DNA of 64,000 bases from JAJPHF01 sp035293805 (GCA_035293805.1 DATGMD010000042.1:35194-99193), one strand, 5' to 3'. Positions 8,797 through 17,726 are shown, counted from the stretch's first letter. Notes: generated from the sequence alone by a model not told the origin. Program-made: numbers and translations.

Positions 8797-10041
8797 ATGA
8801 GACGTCCTGGCTTGTCCCCCCTGATCGCCGTCCTCTTGCTGGCCGCGTGTACGCCCGGCCCGGCCGGGTCCGCCCTAGACGGCAGGCAGCCAGCCAGCGC
8901 ACCGCCCGCCGCCGCGGGTCCGTCGAACGCGGCACACGCTGCGGCATCGGCCGCAGCGTCGCCCCAAGCATTCGGCGCGCTCGTGCCCACGTCCCTGGAG
9001 ATCCCGCCGGGCACCCACGCCGCGCCGTTCGATCAACCTCGCAACCTGAACCTGCCCGCCGGCTTCCGCGCCCAGCTCTTCGCCTCGGGGCTGACCAACC
9101 CCCGCATGATGGCCTTCGACGACAACGGCGTGCTGCACGTCACCCAGACCAGCGACGGCTCGGTGGTAGCGCTGCCGGACCGCGACGGCGACGGCGTGGC
9201 CGACGCGGTCGTCACCGTTCACACGGGTCTGAACCGGCCGCACGGCCTGGCGTTCCGCGACGGCTGGTTGTACGTGGCCGACACCGATGGCGTCGTGCGG
9301 CTGCGCGGCACGGCCGACGACCTGGCGCGGCCGCAGCGGGAGAGCGTGGTCGAAGGAATTCCCAGCGGCGCTGGCCACTTCACGCGCACGCTAGGCTTCG
9401 GGCCAGACGGCGGCATGTACGTCTCAGTGGGCTCGAGCTGCAACGTCTGCCTCGAACGCGACCCGCGCCGCGCCGCCATCCTGCGCTACGAGCCCGATGG
9501 TAGCGGCGAGCAGATTTTTGCCAAAGGCCTGCGCAACGCCGTCGGTTTCACCTGGCGCCCCGGCACCGACGAGCTGTGGGCCACCAACAATGGCCGCGAC
9601 TACCTGGGCGACGACGTGCCGCCCGAGACGCTGAACCTGGTACGCGAGGGCGACGACTTCGGCTGGCCGCGCTGCCACGCCGGCCGCATCGTCGATCCGG
9701 AGTTCGGCGGCCCCGGCGCCTGCGACGGCGTGGCTGCGCCCCGCGCCGAGATGCAGGCTCATGCCGCCCCGCTCGGCCTGGCGTTCTACCCAGACGCCAA
9801 CGACGTCGTCGTCGCGCTCCACGGCTCGTGGAACCGCTCGGTGCCCGTGCCACCGCACCTCGCACACATCCTGCTCCATCCCGACGGCAACGCGGAGGTG
9901 GAGAACTTCGCCACCGGCTGGCAGCTGGGCATCAGCAGCGACACGCGCTGGGGACGCGTCGCCGGCGTCGTCGTGGGCCCCGACGGCAGCCTCTACGTCT
10001 CCGACGACACCGCCGGCGCGATCTACCGCTTCAGCCGCTGA
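8797..10041 (+). CDS. Lipoprotein with PQQ-type sugar dehydrogenase (sorbosone dehydrogenase-like) beta-propeller
   Basis: Exported lipoprotein of 414 aa. The signal is short (MRRPGLSPLIAVLLLAAC) with lipobox LAAC at residues 15-18. A linker rich in Ala/Pro/Ser follows to about residue 75, and then a six-bladed propeller of the glucose/sorbosone dehydrogenase family: NLPAGFRAQLFASGLTNPRMMAFDDNGVLHV, GLNRPHGLAFRDGWLYVAD, FTRTLGFGPDGGMYVSVGSSCNVC, GLRNAVGFTWRPGTDELWATNNGRD, DDFGWPRC and PLGLAFY. The enzyme class oxidises sugars using PQQ outside the membrane, but many homologues have no proven activity. ATG 8797 has GGAGG about nine bases upstream. Confidence 0.88.
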   Translation: MRRPGLSPLIAVLLLAACTPGPAGSALDGRQPASAPPAAAGPSNAAHAAASAAASPQAFGALVPTSLEIPPGTHAAPFDQPRNLNLPAGFRAQLFASGLTNPRMMAFDDNGVLHVTQTSDGSVVALPDRDGDGVADAVVTVHTGLNRPHGLAFRDGWLYVADTDGVVRLRGTADDLARPQRESVVEGIPSGAGHFTRTLGFGPDGGMYVSVGSSCNVCLERDPRRAAILRYEPDGSGEQIFAKGLRNAVGFTWRPGTDELWATNNGRDYLGDDVPPETLNLVREGDDFGWPRCHAGRIVDPEFGGPGACDGVAAPRAEMQAHAAPLGLAFYPDANDVVVALHGSWNRSVPVPPHLAHILLHPDGNAEVENFATGWQLGISSDTRWGRVAGVVVGPDGSLYVSDDTAGAIYRFSR

Positions 10042-10113
10042 CCGCACCCCCAACCTGCGACGCGGAATGTTGCGAGCCGCGCTCTCCCCATCGGGAGCGG
10101 GGGCATACCGGCT

Positions 10114-10158
10114 CCGCCCTGCCCCCCCTTCCTTCGAAGGGAAGGGGGGGCAGGGCGG
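10114..10158. repeat. GC hairpin repeat, CCCTTC/GAAGGG type
   Basis: A near-perfect inverted repeat: CCGCCCTG plus a C run and TTCCTTC, mirrored by GAAGGGAA, a G run and CAGGGCGG. It is followed by GGTTAGGTTCCCC, a tail also seen at 57494. It may act as a terminator for the dehydrogenase gene and belongs to the repeat family also present at 12071-12296 and 57458-57509. Confidence 0.75.
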
Positions 10159-10235
10159 GTTAGGTTCCCCGGAGTGATCCGGGCCCGCCGCCGGCGCGTT
10201 ATCATGGGCGACAACAGCAACCGGGAGGGAGCGCG

Positions 10236-10925
10236 ATGGCCAGACGGCGGCTGGTGGTGCTGGGTAGCGCGGCGGTCCTGCTGGTGGCGTCGAGCGTGGC
10301 GGTGCGCGCGGCGACGATGGCGCCGCTGCGTACGAGCGACGTGCCCGCGCTCGAAAGCTTCGACCCGGTGCGGCTGGGCACTTTGGAGCAGGAAGCCTGG
10401 GCCGCCTACTACTACCGTGAGTGGGCGCGGCTGCTCCAGCTCATGCTAGACATGATCCAGGGCCAGTTCGGGCTCTCGCCGGCGCAAGCGCTCCAGGCCG
10501 CCTACTTCACCACACACGCGCAGGTCGTCTGGGCCGATCGCGGCGCCGCGGGCGGCGAGGCCGAGGAGCTGATGCGCCAGTTCTACACGATGGTGCGCGA
10601 GCCGGCGGGCGGCCGCTACGATCCGGACCGCGCGGCCGCGCTGGAAGTGAACTGGTGGGCTATCCACCGCAACCGCGACCAATATCCCGACCACTCGGCA
10701 CTCGCACAGGCGTTGGCCGATCTGTACGCCGAGGTGTACGGCCTGCCCGCCGAGGCGGCGCTGCCCGCCGGCGAGCACCGCGCCCAGGCGATGGACCTCT
10801 CCGACCAGTGGATTCGCGAGGGCAAGCTGCGGGACAGCCCGCTCCTCGCCGCGATCCGTGCGGAGCTGGTGACGTCCTACCAGGCGCTGCACGATGCGCT
10901 CGTCGCGCGCGGCGGCGCGCCCTAG
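10236..10925 (+). CDS. Secreted or membrane-anchored protein of unknown function
   Basis: I do not recognise this 229-aa protein. Residues about 5-26 are hydrophobic (LVVLGSAAVLLVASSVAVRA), a signal peptide or N-anchor. The rest is predicted mostly helical, with many aromatic residues: EQEAWAAYYYREWARLLQLMLDM near residue 48, VNWWAIHRNRDQYPD near 138 and ALADLYAEVYGLPAEAAL near 160. There are no cysteines and no obvious catalytic motif. A GGGAGGGA ribosome site lies just upstream of ATG 10236. It converges on moaB. Confidence 0.75.
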   Translation: MARRRLVVLGSAAVLLVASSVAVRAATMAPLRTSDVPALESFDPVRLGTLEQEAWAAYYYREWARLLQLMLDMIQGQFGLSPAQALQAAYFTTHAQVVWADRGAAGGEAEELMRQFYTMVREPAGGRYDPDRAAALEVNWWAIHRNRDQYPDHSALAQALADLYAEVYGLPAEAALPAGEHRAQAMDLSDQWIREGKLRDSPLLAAIRAELVTSYQALHDALVARGGAP

Positions 10926-10997
10926 TCTGCCTCACCGGCAGGGTAGGTCCGGCTGCGTCAGACTTCCAGCACCCGCCTCACGCGCCCGGAGGCGCCG

Positions 10998-11588
10998 CTA
11001 GGCTTGGTCCGGGATCTTGTGCTCGCCCACGTCGCCACGCAGGATCTGGATCGCGTGCGGCAGGAGGGGCGCCAGCACCTCGACGATCTCCGCGCACGCC
11101 TTGGGGCTGCCGGGCAGGTTGACGATCAGCGATTCCTGTCGCACACCTGCCACCGCCCGCGACAGGTACGCCATCGGGGCTTTCTTCGCGCTCTCGGCCC
11201 GCATCACCTCGGCCAGGCCCGGCACCTCGTAGTCGAGCACCGGCAGCGTCGCCTGTGGTGTGCGGTCGCGCGGGCTGAGGCCCGTCCCGCCGGTCGTCAG
11301 TACCAGGTCGAGGTGGAGATCGTCTACCAGGTGGATAAGCGTCTGGCTGATGATGTCCTGCTCGTCGGGCACGATCTCGTAGTGCCGTAGCGTGCCGCCG
11401 AAGCGGTGCAGGTTGTCCTTGATCGCCTGGCCGCTCAGGTCGTCGCGCTCGCCGCGCGACGCGGTGTCGCTGATCGTCACGATGCCCACGCCGATGTAGG
11501 GGCGCTCCTGGGCGACCGCCTCGGGCGACGTGTGGTGGGGCTGGTTGCCGCCGTGGCCGTGGTGCGCGTGGTGGCCCTCAGGGTGCAT
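10998..11588 (-). CDS. moaB: Molybdenum cofactor biosynthesis protein MoaB/MogA family
   Basis: A 196-aa cytoplasmic protein that adenylylates molybdopterin or binds it before molybdate insertion. The MoaB/MogA fold is seen from residue about 30: IGVGIVTISDTASRGERDDLSG, then the molybdopterin-binding TTGGTGLSPRDRTPQAT, and LIVNLPGSPKACAEIV. The first 28 residues are His-rich (HPEGHHAHHGHGGNQPHH), unusual for this family and possibly metal-binding. The start at 11588 overlaps the end of moaC by 11 bases and has GGGAGG upstream, so it is translated as the last gene of the moeA-moaC-moaB run. Confidence 0.92.
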   Translation of the reverse strand: MHPEGHHAHHGHGGNQPHHTSPEAVAQERPYIGVGIVTISDTASRGERDDLSGQAIKDNLHRFGGTLRHYEIVPDEQDIISQTLIHLVDDLHLDLVLTTGGTGLSPRDRTPQATLPVLDYEVPGLAEVMRAESAKKAPMAYLSRAVAGVRQESLIVNLPGSPKACAEIVEVLAPLLPHAIQILRGDVGEHKIPDQA

Positions 11589-12066
11589 CCTCGCCCTCCC
11601 GCCGGTACTCGCCGCTCTTTCCACCGGCCTTGTGTACGAGCCGTACCGCCTCGATGGTCATGCCCCGATCTACCGCCTTGCACATGTCGTAGATGGTCAG
11701 CGCCGCCACGCTCACCGCCGTCAGCGCCTCCATCTCGACGCCCGTCCGCCCCACGATGCGCGCCGTCGCCTCGATGTCCAGCGCGGCGTCGGCCTCGTCT
11801 GGGGTCACGTCCACGTCCACCGAGGTGATCGGGAGCGGATGGCAGAGGGGGATCAGCTCGCCGGTCCGCTTGGCGGCCATGATGCCCGCCAGCCGAGCCA
11901 CCGCGATCACGTCGCCCTTCGCCACCCCGCCGCGCAACACCAGCGCCAGTGTCGCCGGCTGCATCCGCACGCGCCCGCGCGCCGTCGCCACGCGGGCCGT
12001 CTCCGCCTTCGCGCCCACGTCCACCATGCGCGCGCGGCCCTGCTCGTCCAAGTGCGAAAGCGTCAT
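11578..12066 (-). CDS. moaC: Cyclic pyranopterin monophosphate synthase MoaC
   Basis: Enzyme of 162 aa that with MoaA converts GTP to cyclic pyranopterin monophosphate, the first step of molybdenum cofactor synthesis. Typical sequence: LSHLDEQGRARMVDVGAK at the N terminus, KRTGELIPLCHPLPIT near residue 65 (with the conserved catalytic Lys and His), GVEMEALTAVSVAALTIYDMCKAVDR near 108 and the final HKAGGKSGEYRR. The start at 12066 is where homology begins; the frame extends into the upstream repeat block. It overlaps moaB by 11 bases. No moaA is seen in the window. Confidence 0.95.
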   Translation of the reverse strand: MTLSHLDEQGRARMVDVGAKAETARVATARGRVRMQPATLALVLRGGVAKGDVIAVARLAGIMAAKRTGELIPLCHPLPITSVDVDVTPDEADAALDIEATARIVGRTGVEMEALTAVSVAALTIYDMCKAVDRGMTIEAVRLVHKAGGKSGEYRREGEDAP

Positions 12067-12070
12067 CAGC

Positions 12071-12296
12071 CCTCCGGACCCCCTCCCCCAACCCCCTCCC
12101 CCCACAGGGGGTGGGGGCTCCCGGCGGCGCCGGCCGCCCCGGCGCCATCCCCCTTCCCTTCAGGGAGGGGGCCGGGGGGTAGGTCCTCCCCGGCGTCCTC
12201 CCCCTGCCCTTCAGGGAGGGGGGCCGGGGGGATAGGTCCTCCCCGGCGTCTCCCCCCTTTCCCCTATGGGGGAGAGGGGGGCAGGGGGGAGAGGGG
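12071..12296. repeat. Array of CCCTTCAGGGAGGGG-type hairpin repeats
   Basis: The gap between moaC and moeA is filled by three or four copies of a module: CCCCTNCCCTTCAGGG, AGGGGGCCGGGGGG, TAGGTCCTCCCCGGCGTC. Each copy can form a strong hairpin. The order suggests transcription of moaC through the array from moeA or use of the hairpins as mRNA-processing or termination sites; which is not known. The same family is found at 10114 and 57458. Confidence 0.8.
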
Positions 12297-13625
12297 TCAC
12301 TCGCAGCACTCGTCGGCCGCGCCGGCGCTTGCTGCGAGCGGCGGCGCGGCGACCGGCTCCTCGGCGGCCGTCGCATCTAACAGTTCCACGCCGATCGGGT
12401 CGCCGGGCTCCACACGCGCAGTCTGCTCGGGAATCACGATGAAGCAATTCGCCCGCACCATTGCCGTCATGATGCCCGCGCCCGCCGGGCCGGCCGGCCG
12501 CACCCGGTAGGCGTCGCCGTCGCGGTAGACGTAGCCGCGCACGAACGAGCGCCGCCCGCCGCGGTTGTCGAGCGCCACGTCGGCCACGGCCTGCATCGTC
12601 GGGTGGCGGAGCGCCTGCCGCCCCTGCATCTTCAGGATGGCGGGGCGCACGAACTCCTCGAACGCTACCATCGACGCCGCGGGGTTGCCGGGCAAACCGA
12701 ACATCGGCACGGCGCCCAGGTGGCCGAAGGCGAGCGGCCGCGCCGGCTTCATGTTCACCCGCCAGAAGTCGATGTGCCCCAGCTTGTCGAGCACGACCTT
12801 CACCACGTCGTAGTCGCCCATCGACACGCCCGCCGACGTGACCAGGAGGTCGGCCGTCATGCCCTCGCGCACCTTCGCTTCCAGCTCGGCGATGGTGTCG
12901 CGCGCCACGCCGAGCGAGAGCGGCTCGCCGCCGCACCAGCGCACCTGCGCCATGATGCTGTACAGGTTGACGTTGCGAATCTTGCCGGGCGTCACCGGCT
13001 CGTCCACGTCCACCAGCTCGTCGCCTGTCGTCAGCACCGCCACGCGCGGGCGCCGCACCACCTGCACGTGGCGCCGGCCGAGCATCGCCAGCATGCCCAC
13101 CTCCGCCGGCCGCACCAGCGTGCCACGCGGCAGGATCAGGTCGCCGGCCCGCACGTCCTCGCCCGCCCACCGCACGTCGCGGCCGGCGCTGGCCGCCACG
13201 CGCACGCACACCACGTCCTCGCCGCCTTGCACGGCCTCCCCGCGCTCCGTGTCCTCGACGCGCACGATCGCGTCGGCGCCCGGCGGCATCGGCGCGCCGG
13301 TCATGATGCGGATCGCCTCGCCGCGATGCACGACCGTGTCCGGCACCCGCCCGGCCGGCAGGTCGCCCACCACGCGCAGCACCGCCGGCCGCTCGCGGCT
13401 GGCCCCGGCCGTGTCGGCGGCGATCAGCGCATAGCCGTCCATCGCCGAGTTGTCGAACGGCGGCACGTCGATGTCGGCGTACACATCTTCGGCCAGCACG
13501 CGGCCCAGCGCCTCGTCGAGCACGACGGTTTCGGGCGACAGCACGGGGATGCGCGCGAGGATCGCCGCCAGGGCCTCGTCGACGCCCAGCAGCCGGTCGG
13601 TCGTCGGGGGATCGTGCACGTTCAT
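12297..13625 (-). CDS. moeA: Molybdopterin molybdenumtransferase MoeA
   Basis: A 442-aa enzyme that inserts molybdate into adenylylated molybdopterin. Conserved blocks are PPFDNSAMDGYALIAADT near residue 55, GEAIRIMTGAPMPPGADAIVRVEDTE near 103, VAVLTTGDELV near 195, TSAGVSMGDYDVVK near 265 and FGLPGNPAASMVAFE near 303, which form the active-site dimer. The length slightly exceeds the usual 400-410 because of a short Ala/Glu tail ending DECCE. It leads the moeA-moaC-moaB set on the minus strand, separated from moaC by 230 bases of repeats. No molybdoenzyme gene is present in the window. Confidence 0.95.
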   Translation of the reverse strand: MNVHDPPTTDRLLGVDEALAAILARIPVLSPETVVLDEALGRVLAEDVYADIDVPPFDNSAMDGYALIAADTAGASRERPAVLRVVGDLPAGRVPDTVVHRGEAIRIMTGAPMPPGADAIVRVEDTERGEAVQGGEDVVCVRVAASAGRDVRWAGEDVRAGDLILPRGTLVRPAEVGMLAMLGRRHVQVVRRPRVAVLTTGDELVDVDEPVTPGKIRNVNLYSIMAQVRWCGGEPLSLGVARDTIAELEAKVREGMTADLLVTSAGVSMGDYDVVKVVLDKLGHIDFWRVNMKPARPLAFGHLGAVPMFGLPGNPAASMVAFEEFVRPAILKMQGRQALRHPTMQAVADVALDNRGGRRSFVRGYVYRDGDAYRVRPAGPAGAGIMTAMVRANCFIVIPEQTARVEPGDPIGVELLDATAAEEPVAAPPLAASAGAADECCE

Positions 13626-13654
13626 CGCCTAAGTGTACCGCGCGGGCCGGTCGC

Positions 13655-15121
13655 CTACGCGACGCCGGCCCGCAGCTCCTCGGTGACGAGCCGAAAGTCG
13701 AGGCCGGGGTAGCCCATGAACCGCGCCAGCTCGTCCACCGGGTACTTCTGGCCCTCGCGCCACAGGTCGCGCAGGAAGCGGCCCGCCCGCGGCACGCGGA
13801 ACCACTCCTCGTCGTACTCGCGCTGGAGATACTGCCGCAGTTGCGCCTCGAACACCTCCGCCCGCAGCCGAATCGCGGCGTACAGGCCCGGCTCCACGTC
13901 GGCCAGGAACGGCTCGGGCGCGTGCTCGACGCCCAGCGTGCGCGTGAACAGCTCGGCGTACGACTGCGCCAGCGCCTCGTAGTCGTCGCCGGCGTGCAGC
14001 GCCCGCGCGTAGAGCAGCATGGTCGCCTGGCGTCGCAGCCCGTAGAGGCGCTCGAACTGGGCCAGGCGCAGATAGTCGGCCGGATGCGCGACGTCGAGCG
14101 CCGGGCGCACCCAGCTCGGCTCCATGAGCAAGTGCTCGAACAGATAGCCGTAGCCCTCAGTGACCGAGTAGTCGCCCAGCCAGCGGTCGGGAAAGGCCAG
14201 CGTGCGGTCCACGTTGGCGTAGTGCTCGGCGTGCCCGGCCTGGTGGAACAGCGCGCGGTAGTCGAGCCGCCCGCCCGTCGGCTGCAGCACCAGGCGCACG
14301 TCGCGCGGCACGTCCAGGCGAGCACAGAACGCGCGCGGTATCTTCAGCGCTCGCGCCTCCACGTCCACCGAGACGTTGGTCGCCTGCTCGATGTCCAGCC
14401 CGAGGCCGCGCAGCGCGCGGTAGAGCGTGAACAGCATCGTCTTCGCGGGGAAGTACGGGTCGAGCGCGCGCGCGCGGAACAGCCAGGCCAGGTCGCACTG
14501 CGCGGCGTCGGCTGGCGCCAGCTCGATCGTGCCCAGCAGCTCCTCCAGCGCGCCGAAGTAGGCGGTATCGGTCGCGGCTAGGAAGCGCTCGCCCGCCTCG
14601 ACGAGGTCGGCGTAGCGCAGATCGCGCAGCTCGTCATACAGCGCGACGTAGCTGCTGCTGCCGATGCCGCCGAGCGCCTCCAGCACTGTCCGGTGGCGCT
14701 CCTCGTGGAGCGGGTTGAGCGCCGCCGTCGCCGCGCGGTGCCGCGCAGCGAGGTCGTGGCGGCGATGGGCATCCGGCTCATTGGCCAGCACGACCGGCGC
14801 CAGGCGGTAGGGTAGCTCGCGGTCGTCCCACACCACGCGCGCGGCGGCCTCAGCCGCGGCTAGTCGCTCGTCCAGCGCTCGCGTCTTCTCGGCCAGGTAG
14901 CCCGTGGCGACGAAGTCGAGCAGGTAGCGCTTCGGGCGCGGCTCCAGCTCGGCTTCCAGCAGCTCGCCGTACGCGTCGGGATGGAACAGGTACTCGAAAT
15001 CGGCGAACAGCGACTCGAAGTCGAGCGTCGCCTTCAGGCCAGCATAGTGGAGGTAGCGCTCGCGCTCGGCGGCGCGACAGAACGTCTCCGCGTCGCGCTC
15101 GAAAACGGCAATGTCGAGCAC
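13655..15121 (-). CDS. M3-like metallopeptidase homologue with altered active site (HQAGH)
   Basis: A 488-aa soluble, mostly helical protein resembling the C-terminal part of M3/M2-type gluzincin peptidases. The zinc motif reads H293-Q-A-G-H297 in place of HExxH, and the third ligand position is filled by E322 (VTEGYGYLFEHLL), 25 residues on. The codon for residue 294 is CAG, one base from GAG. Both histidines and the distal Glu are kept, so zinc may still bind, but the general-base Glu is missing, which predicts no or weak peptidase activity. The N-terminal helical region includes YHEERHRTVLEALG-like helices. It lies 30 bases downstream of nothing related: moeA follows on the same strand, so a shared transcript is possible. 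Confidence 0.7.
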   Translation of the reverse strand: MLDIAVFERDAETFCRAAERERYLHYAGLKATLDFESLFADFEYLFHPDAYGELLEAELEPRPKRYLLDFVATGYLAEKTRALDERLAAAEAAARVVWDDRELPYRLAPVVLANEPDAHRRHDLAARHRAATAALNPLHEERHRTVLEALGGIGSSSYVALYDELRDLRYADLVEAGERFLAATDTAYFGALEELLGTIELAPADAAQCDLAWLFRARALDPYFPAKTMLFTLYRALRGLGLDIEQATNVSVDVEARALKIPRAFCARLDVPRDVRLVLQPTGGRLDYRALFHQAGHAEHYANVDRTLAFPDRWLGDYSVTEGYGYLFEHLLMEPSWVRPALDVAHPADYLRLAQFERLYGLRRQATMLLYARALHAGDDYEALAQSYAELFTRTLGVEHAPEPFLADVEPGLYAAIRLRAEVFEAQLRQYLQREYDEEWFRVPRAGRFLRDLWREGQKYPVDELARFMGYPGLDFRLVTEELRAGVA

Positions 15122-15199
15122 GCTATACTCCTCAAGAGACGTTCAAATCTGGCCTGCGTTATAGGCGGAAACTCGCGAAATTATATCACGCGCCCGGGC

Positions 15200-15465
15200 G
15201 ACGGCCCTCACCCGGCCTCGCTCCGCTCGGCCGGCCTCTCCCAGGGGGAGAGGCAACGAGATGGAGCGTCCGTCCTGCCCCCTCTCCCCCCGGGGAAAGG
15301 GCAAGGGTGAGAGCGCGTCGTACTCCCTCTCCCCCTGGGAGAGGGCTGGGGTGAGGGTAGTCGTCCTCCCCCTCTCCTACGGGAGAGGGGGGCAGGGGGG
15401 TGAGGTCCCGTCCCGCCCCCTCGCCCCCTGGGCGAGGGGGCGGGGTGCGGGCAGTCCGGGCCACG
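15200..15465. repeat. Cluster of CTCTCCC/GGGAGAG hairpin repeats
   Basis: This 369-base gap between the M3-like gene and lpdA carries five hairpins of the type CTCTCCC-(A/C)(T/G)GGGGAGAG with flanking CTCACCC or GGGTGAGG, including CCCTCTCCCCCTGGGAGAGG near 15330 and a longer G/C-rich pair near 15415-15445. Such elements are common between genes of GC-rich bacteria. No open frame in it is credible. The promoter of the M3-like gene must lie in 15122-15185, which is less GC-rich. Confidence 0.8.
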
Positions 15466-15490
15466 CGTCACAGCGGCAGCGGGAGGAAGC

Positions 15491-16918
15491 ATGGAGCCGG
15501 TCGACGTCTGCATCATCGGCGCGGGACCCGGCGGCTACGTCGCGGCGATTCGCGCGGCGCAGCTCGGGCTGAAAGCCGCCGTCGTCGAGCGCGACGAGCT
15601 GGGCGGCGTCTGCCTGAACCGCGGCTGTATCCCCACCAAGGCGCTGCTCCGCACGGCCGAGCTGCTGACGGCCTTCCAGCGCGCCGCTGACTTCGGCATC
15701 CACGCCGAGAACGTGCGCCTCGACTACCCGGCGGCCGTGCGCTACCGCGATGGCGTGGTGCGCAACCTGCGCCAGGGCGTCGGCGGGCTGCTCAAGAGCC
15801 AGGGCGTGCAGGTCCTGAACGGACAGGGCCGCCTGGCGGGACCCGGGCGCGTCACGGTGAGCACCAACGGGTCGAGCGAGACGGTCGAGGCGCGCAACGT
15901 CGTCGTCGCCACCGGCTCGAAGCCGGCGATCCCGCCCATCCCCGGCGCCGACAACCGCGAGCTGGTCATCACCAGCGACGACGCGCTGGCGCTCAAGGAG
16001 CTGCCGCGTAGCGTGGTCGTGATCGGCGGCGGCGCGGTGGGCGCCGAGTGGGCCGACATCTTCCACGCCTTCGGCTGTGAGACGACGATCCTGGAGATGA
16101 TGCCCACGCTCCTGCCGCTGGAGGACGAGGAGATCGGCAAGCAGCTTGCCCGCCTGTTCACGAAGCGCGGTATCACGGTGCTGACGGGCGCGAAGGTGCT
16201 CGCCATTGAGGCCGGCGAGGGCGGCGCCGTCGTGCGCTACCAGGGCGCCGACGGCCAGGAGGCGACCGTCAGCGGCGAGCGCGTGCTGATGGGCGTGGGC
16301 CGCGCGCCGCTCACCGCCGACCTGGGCCTAGAGGCCGCGGGCGTGCAGCTTGACCGCGGTTGGCTGCCCGTGGACGACGCGCTGCAGACGAACGTGCCCG
16401 GCATCTACGCTATCGGCGACGTGACCCGCCATCAGCTGCTCGCGCACGTCGCGTCGCACCAGGGCATCGTGGCCGTCGAGCGCATGGCCGGCCACTACCG
16501 CCGCATCAACTACGAGCAGGTGCCCGCCTGCACGTTCACCCACCCCGAGGTGGCGTCGGTGGGGCTCACCGAGGCGGCGGCGCGCGAGCGCGGCCATCAG
16601 GTACAGGTCGGCAAGTTCCCCTTCGCGGCGCTCGGCCGCGCGCAGACTTACGGCGACACCGAGGGCTTCGTGAAGGTGGTGGCCGACGAGCGCTACGGCG
16701 AGATCCTCGGCGTCCACATCATCGGCGCGGTGGCCAGCGACATGATCGCCGAGGCGACGATGGCGATGCACCTGGAGGCGACGGTCGAGGACCTGGCCGA
16801 CACGATCCACGCCCACCCGACCTGGCCCGAGGCGACCGCCGAGGCGGCGCTCGCCACCCGCGGCCTGGCGCTCCACCTCCTCAAGCCGCGCGAGCGCCGC
16901 GCCGGTGCGGTCACGTAG
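15491..16918 (+). CDS. lpdA: Dihydrolipoyl dehydrogenase
   Basis: Flavoprotein of 475 aa that reoxidises dihydrolipoamide in 2-oxoacid dehydrogenase or glycine cleavage complexes, using NAD. Sequence features are the FAD Rossmann motif VCIIGAGPGGYVAAIRAAQ at residue 7, redox pair GGVCLNRGCIP (C41 and C46), the NAD motif VVVIGGGAVGAEWADIF near 176, IYAIGDVT near 302 and the C-terminal HAHPTWPEA with the catalytic His and Glu. A GGGAGGAAGC ribosome site precedes ATG 15491. Downstream lipB makes octanoyl-protein, so the two genes share lipoate metabolism, but no E1 or E2 subunit gene is nearby. Confidence 0.96.
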   Translation: MEPVDVCIIGAGPGGYVAAIRAAQLGLKAAVVERDELGGVCLNRGCIPTKALLRTAELLTAFQRAADFGIHAENVRLDYPAAVRYRDGVVRNLRQGVGGLLKSQGVQVLNGQGRLAGPGRVTVSTNGSSETVEARNVVVATGSKPAIPPIPGADNRELVITSDDALALKELPRSVVVIGGGAVGAEWADIFHAFGCETTILEMMPTLLPLEDEEIGKQLARLFTKRGITVLTGAKVLAIEAGEGGAVVRYQGADGQEATVSGERVLMGVGRAPLTADLGLEAAGVQLDRGWLPVDDALQTNVPGIYAIGDVTRHQLLAHVASHQGIVAVERMAGHYRRINYEQVPACTFTHPEVASVGLTEAAARERGHQVQVGKFPFAALGRAQTYGDTEGFVKVVADERYGEILGVHIIGAVASDMIAEATMAMHLEATVEDLADTIHAHPTWPEATAEAALATRGLALHLLKPRERRAGAVT

Positions 16919-16952
16919 CCCCCTTCGCTAGCTGCGCGCCGGGGACGGGTGG

Positions 16953-17726
16953 ATGATCGACCCAGCCGAGCGAGTAGAGGGTTGCCACCGCCGCGGAGAG
17001 CGCGACGCGCAGCCCCCCAACGCCGACGCGCCGTGTCGCTGGGCGTGGCTCGGGCGCGTGGCGTACGGCACCGCGCTAGCGCGGCAGCGGGCGCTGCTGG
17101 AGGCACGCGCGGCGGGCGCGATCCCCGACTCGCTCCTGCTGCTGGAGCACCCGCCGGTGCTTACGCTCGGCCGTCGCGGCAGCCGCGACGACGTGCTGGT
17201 ATCCGAGGCCGAGCTGGCGGCGCGCGGCATCGCCGTCTACGAGACGAACCGCGGCGGCCTCGTCACGTACCACGGGCCGGGACAGCTCGTGGCGTATCCC
17301 ATCGCCGATATACGTTCGCTAACGGGCGGCGACGTGGTACGCTACGTGTGGGGCTTGGAGGAAAGCGTCATCCGCGTGCTCGCGGACCTCGGCATCGTGG
17401 CGGGCCGAGACCCGCGGCATCGCGGCGTGTGGGTCGGCAACGCGAAGATCGCGGCGCTGGGCGTGGCGATCTCGCGTGGCGTTACCATGCACGGCATCGC
17501 GCTCAACCTCCAGCCGGACCTGGACCACTTCGGGCTGATTCATCCGTGCGGCATCCACGATCGTGGGGTGACCTCGGTCGCCGCCGTGCTCGGACACCCG
17601 CTGGACCAGGCGGCCGTCGCTACCGCGCTGGCCCAGGCGTTCGGCTCGGTCTTTGGCCGGCGCATGGTGTATGATCCAGCGGCTCTCGAGAGTGTGCCGC
17701 TCTCGAATCCCGTGAGCGATTCCTAA
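16953..17726 (+). CDS. lipB: Octanoyl-[ACP]:protein octanoyltransferase LipB
   Basis: A 257-aa enzyme that moves octanoate from acyl carrier protein to lipoyl domains. Catalytic K165 (VGNAKIAALGV) and C199 (HPCGIHDRGVTS) are both present, as are LLLEHPPVLTLGRRG near 62 and RGGLVTYHGPGQLVAYPI near 100. The first about 27 residues (up to DAPCRW) are longer than in most homologues, so a later start is possible, though no better ATG exists. It is 34 bases after lpdA and probably cotranscribed. Confidence 0.95.
   Translation: MIDPAERVEGCHRRGERDAQPPNADAPCRWAWLGRVAYGTALARQRALLEARAAGAIPDSLLLLEHPPVLTLGRRGSRDDVLVSEAELAARGIAVYETNRGGLVTYHGPGQLVAYPIADIRSLTGGDVVRYVWGLEESVIRVLADLGIVAGRDPRHRGVWVGNAKIAALGVAISRGVTMHGIALNLQPDLDHFGLIHPCGIHDRGVTSVAAVLGHPLDQAAVATALAQAFGSVFGRRMVYDPAALESVPLSNPVSDS

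Noticed and set aside
10236..10925. Assignment of this protein to a named family
   Set aside because: No motif specific enough could be recognised; left as unknown.
12211..14325. Minus-strand frame running from the M3-like gene through moeA and repeats
   Set aside because: It is out of frame with both genes and is composed of Arg/Gly-rich sequence.
15200..15465. Possible CRISPR array
   Set aside because: The repeats are unequal hairpins without regular spacers or nearby cas genes.
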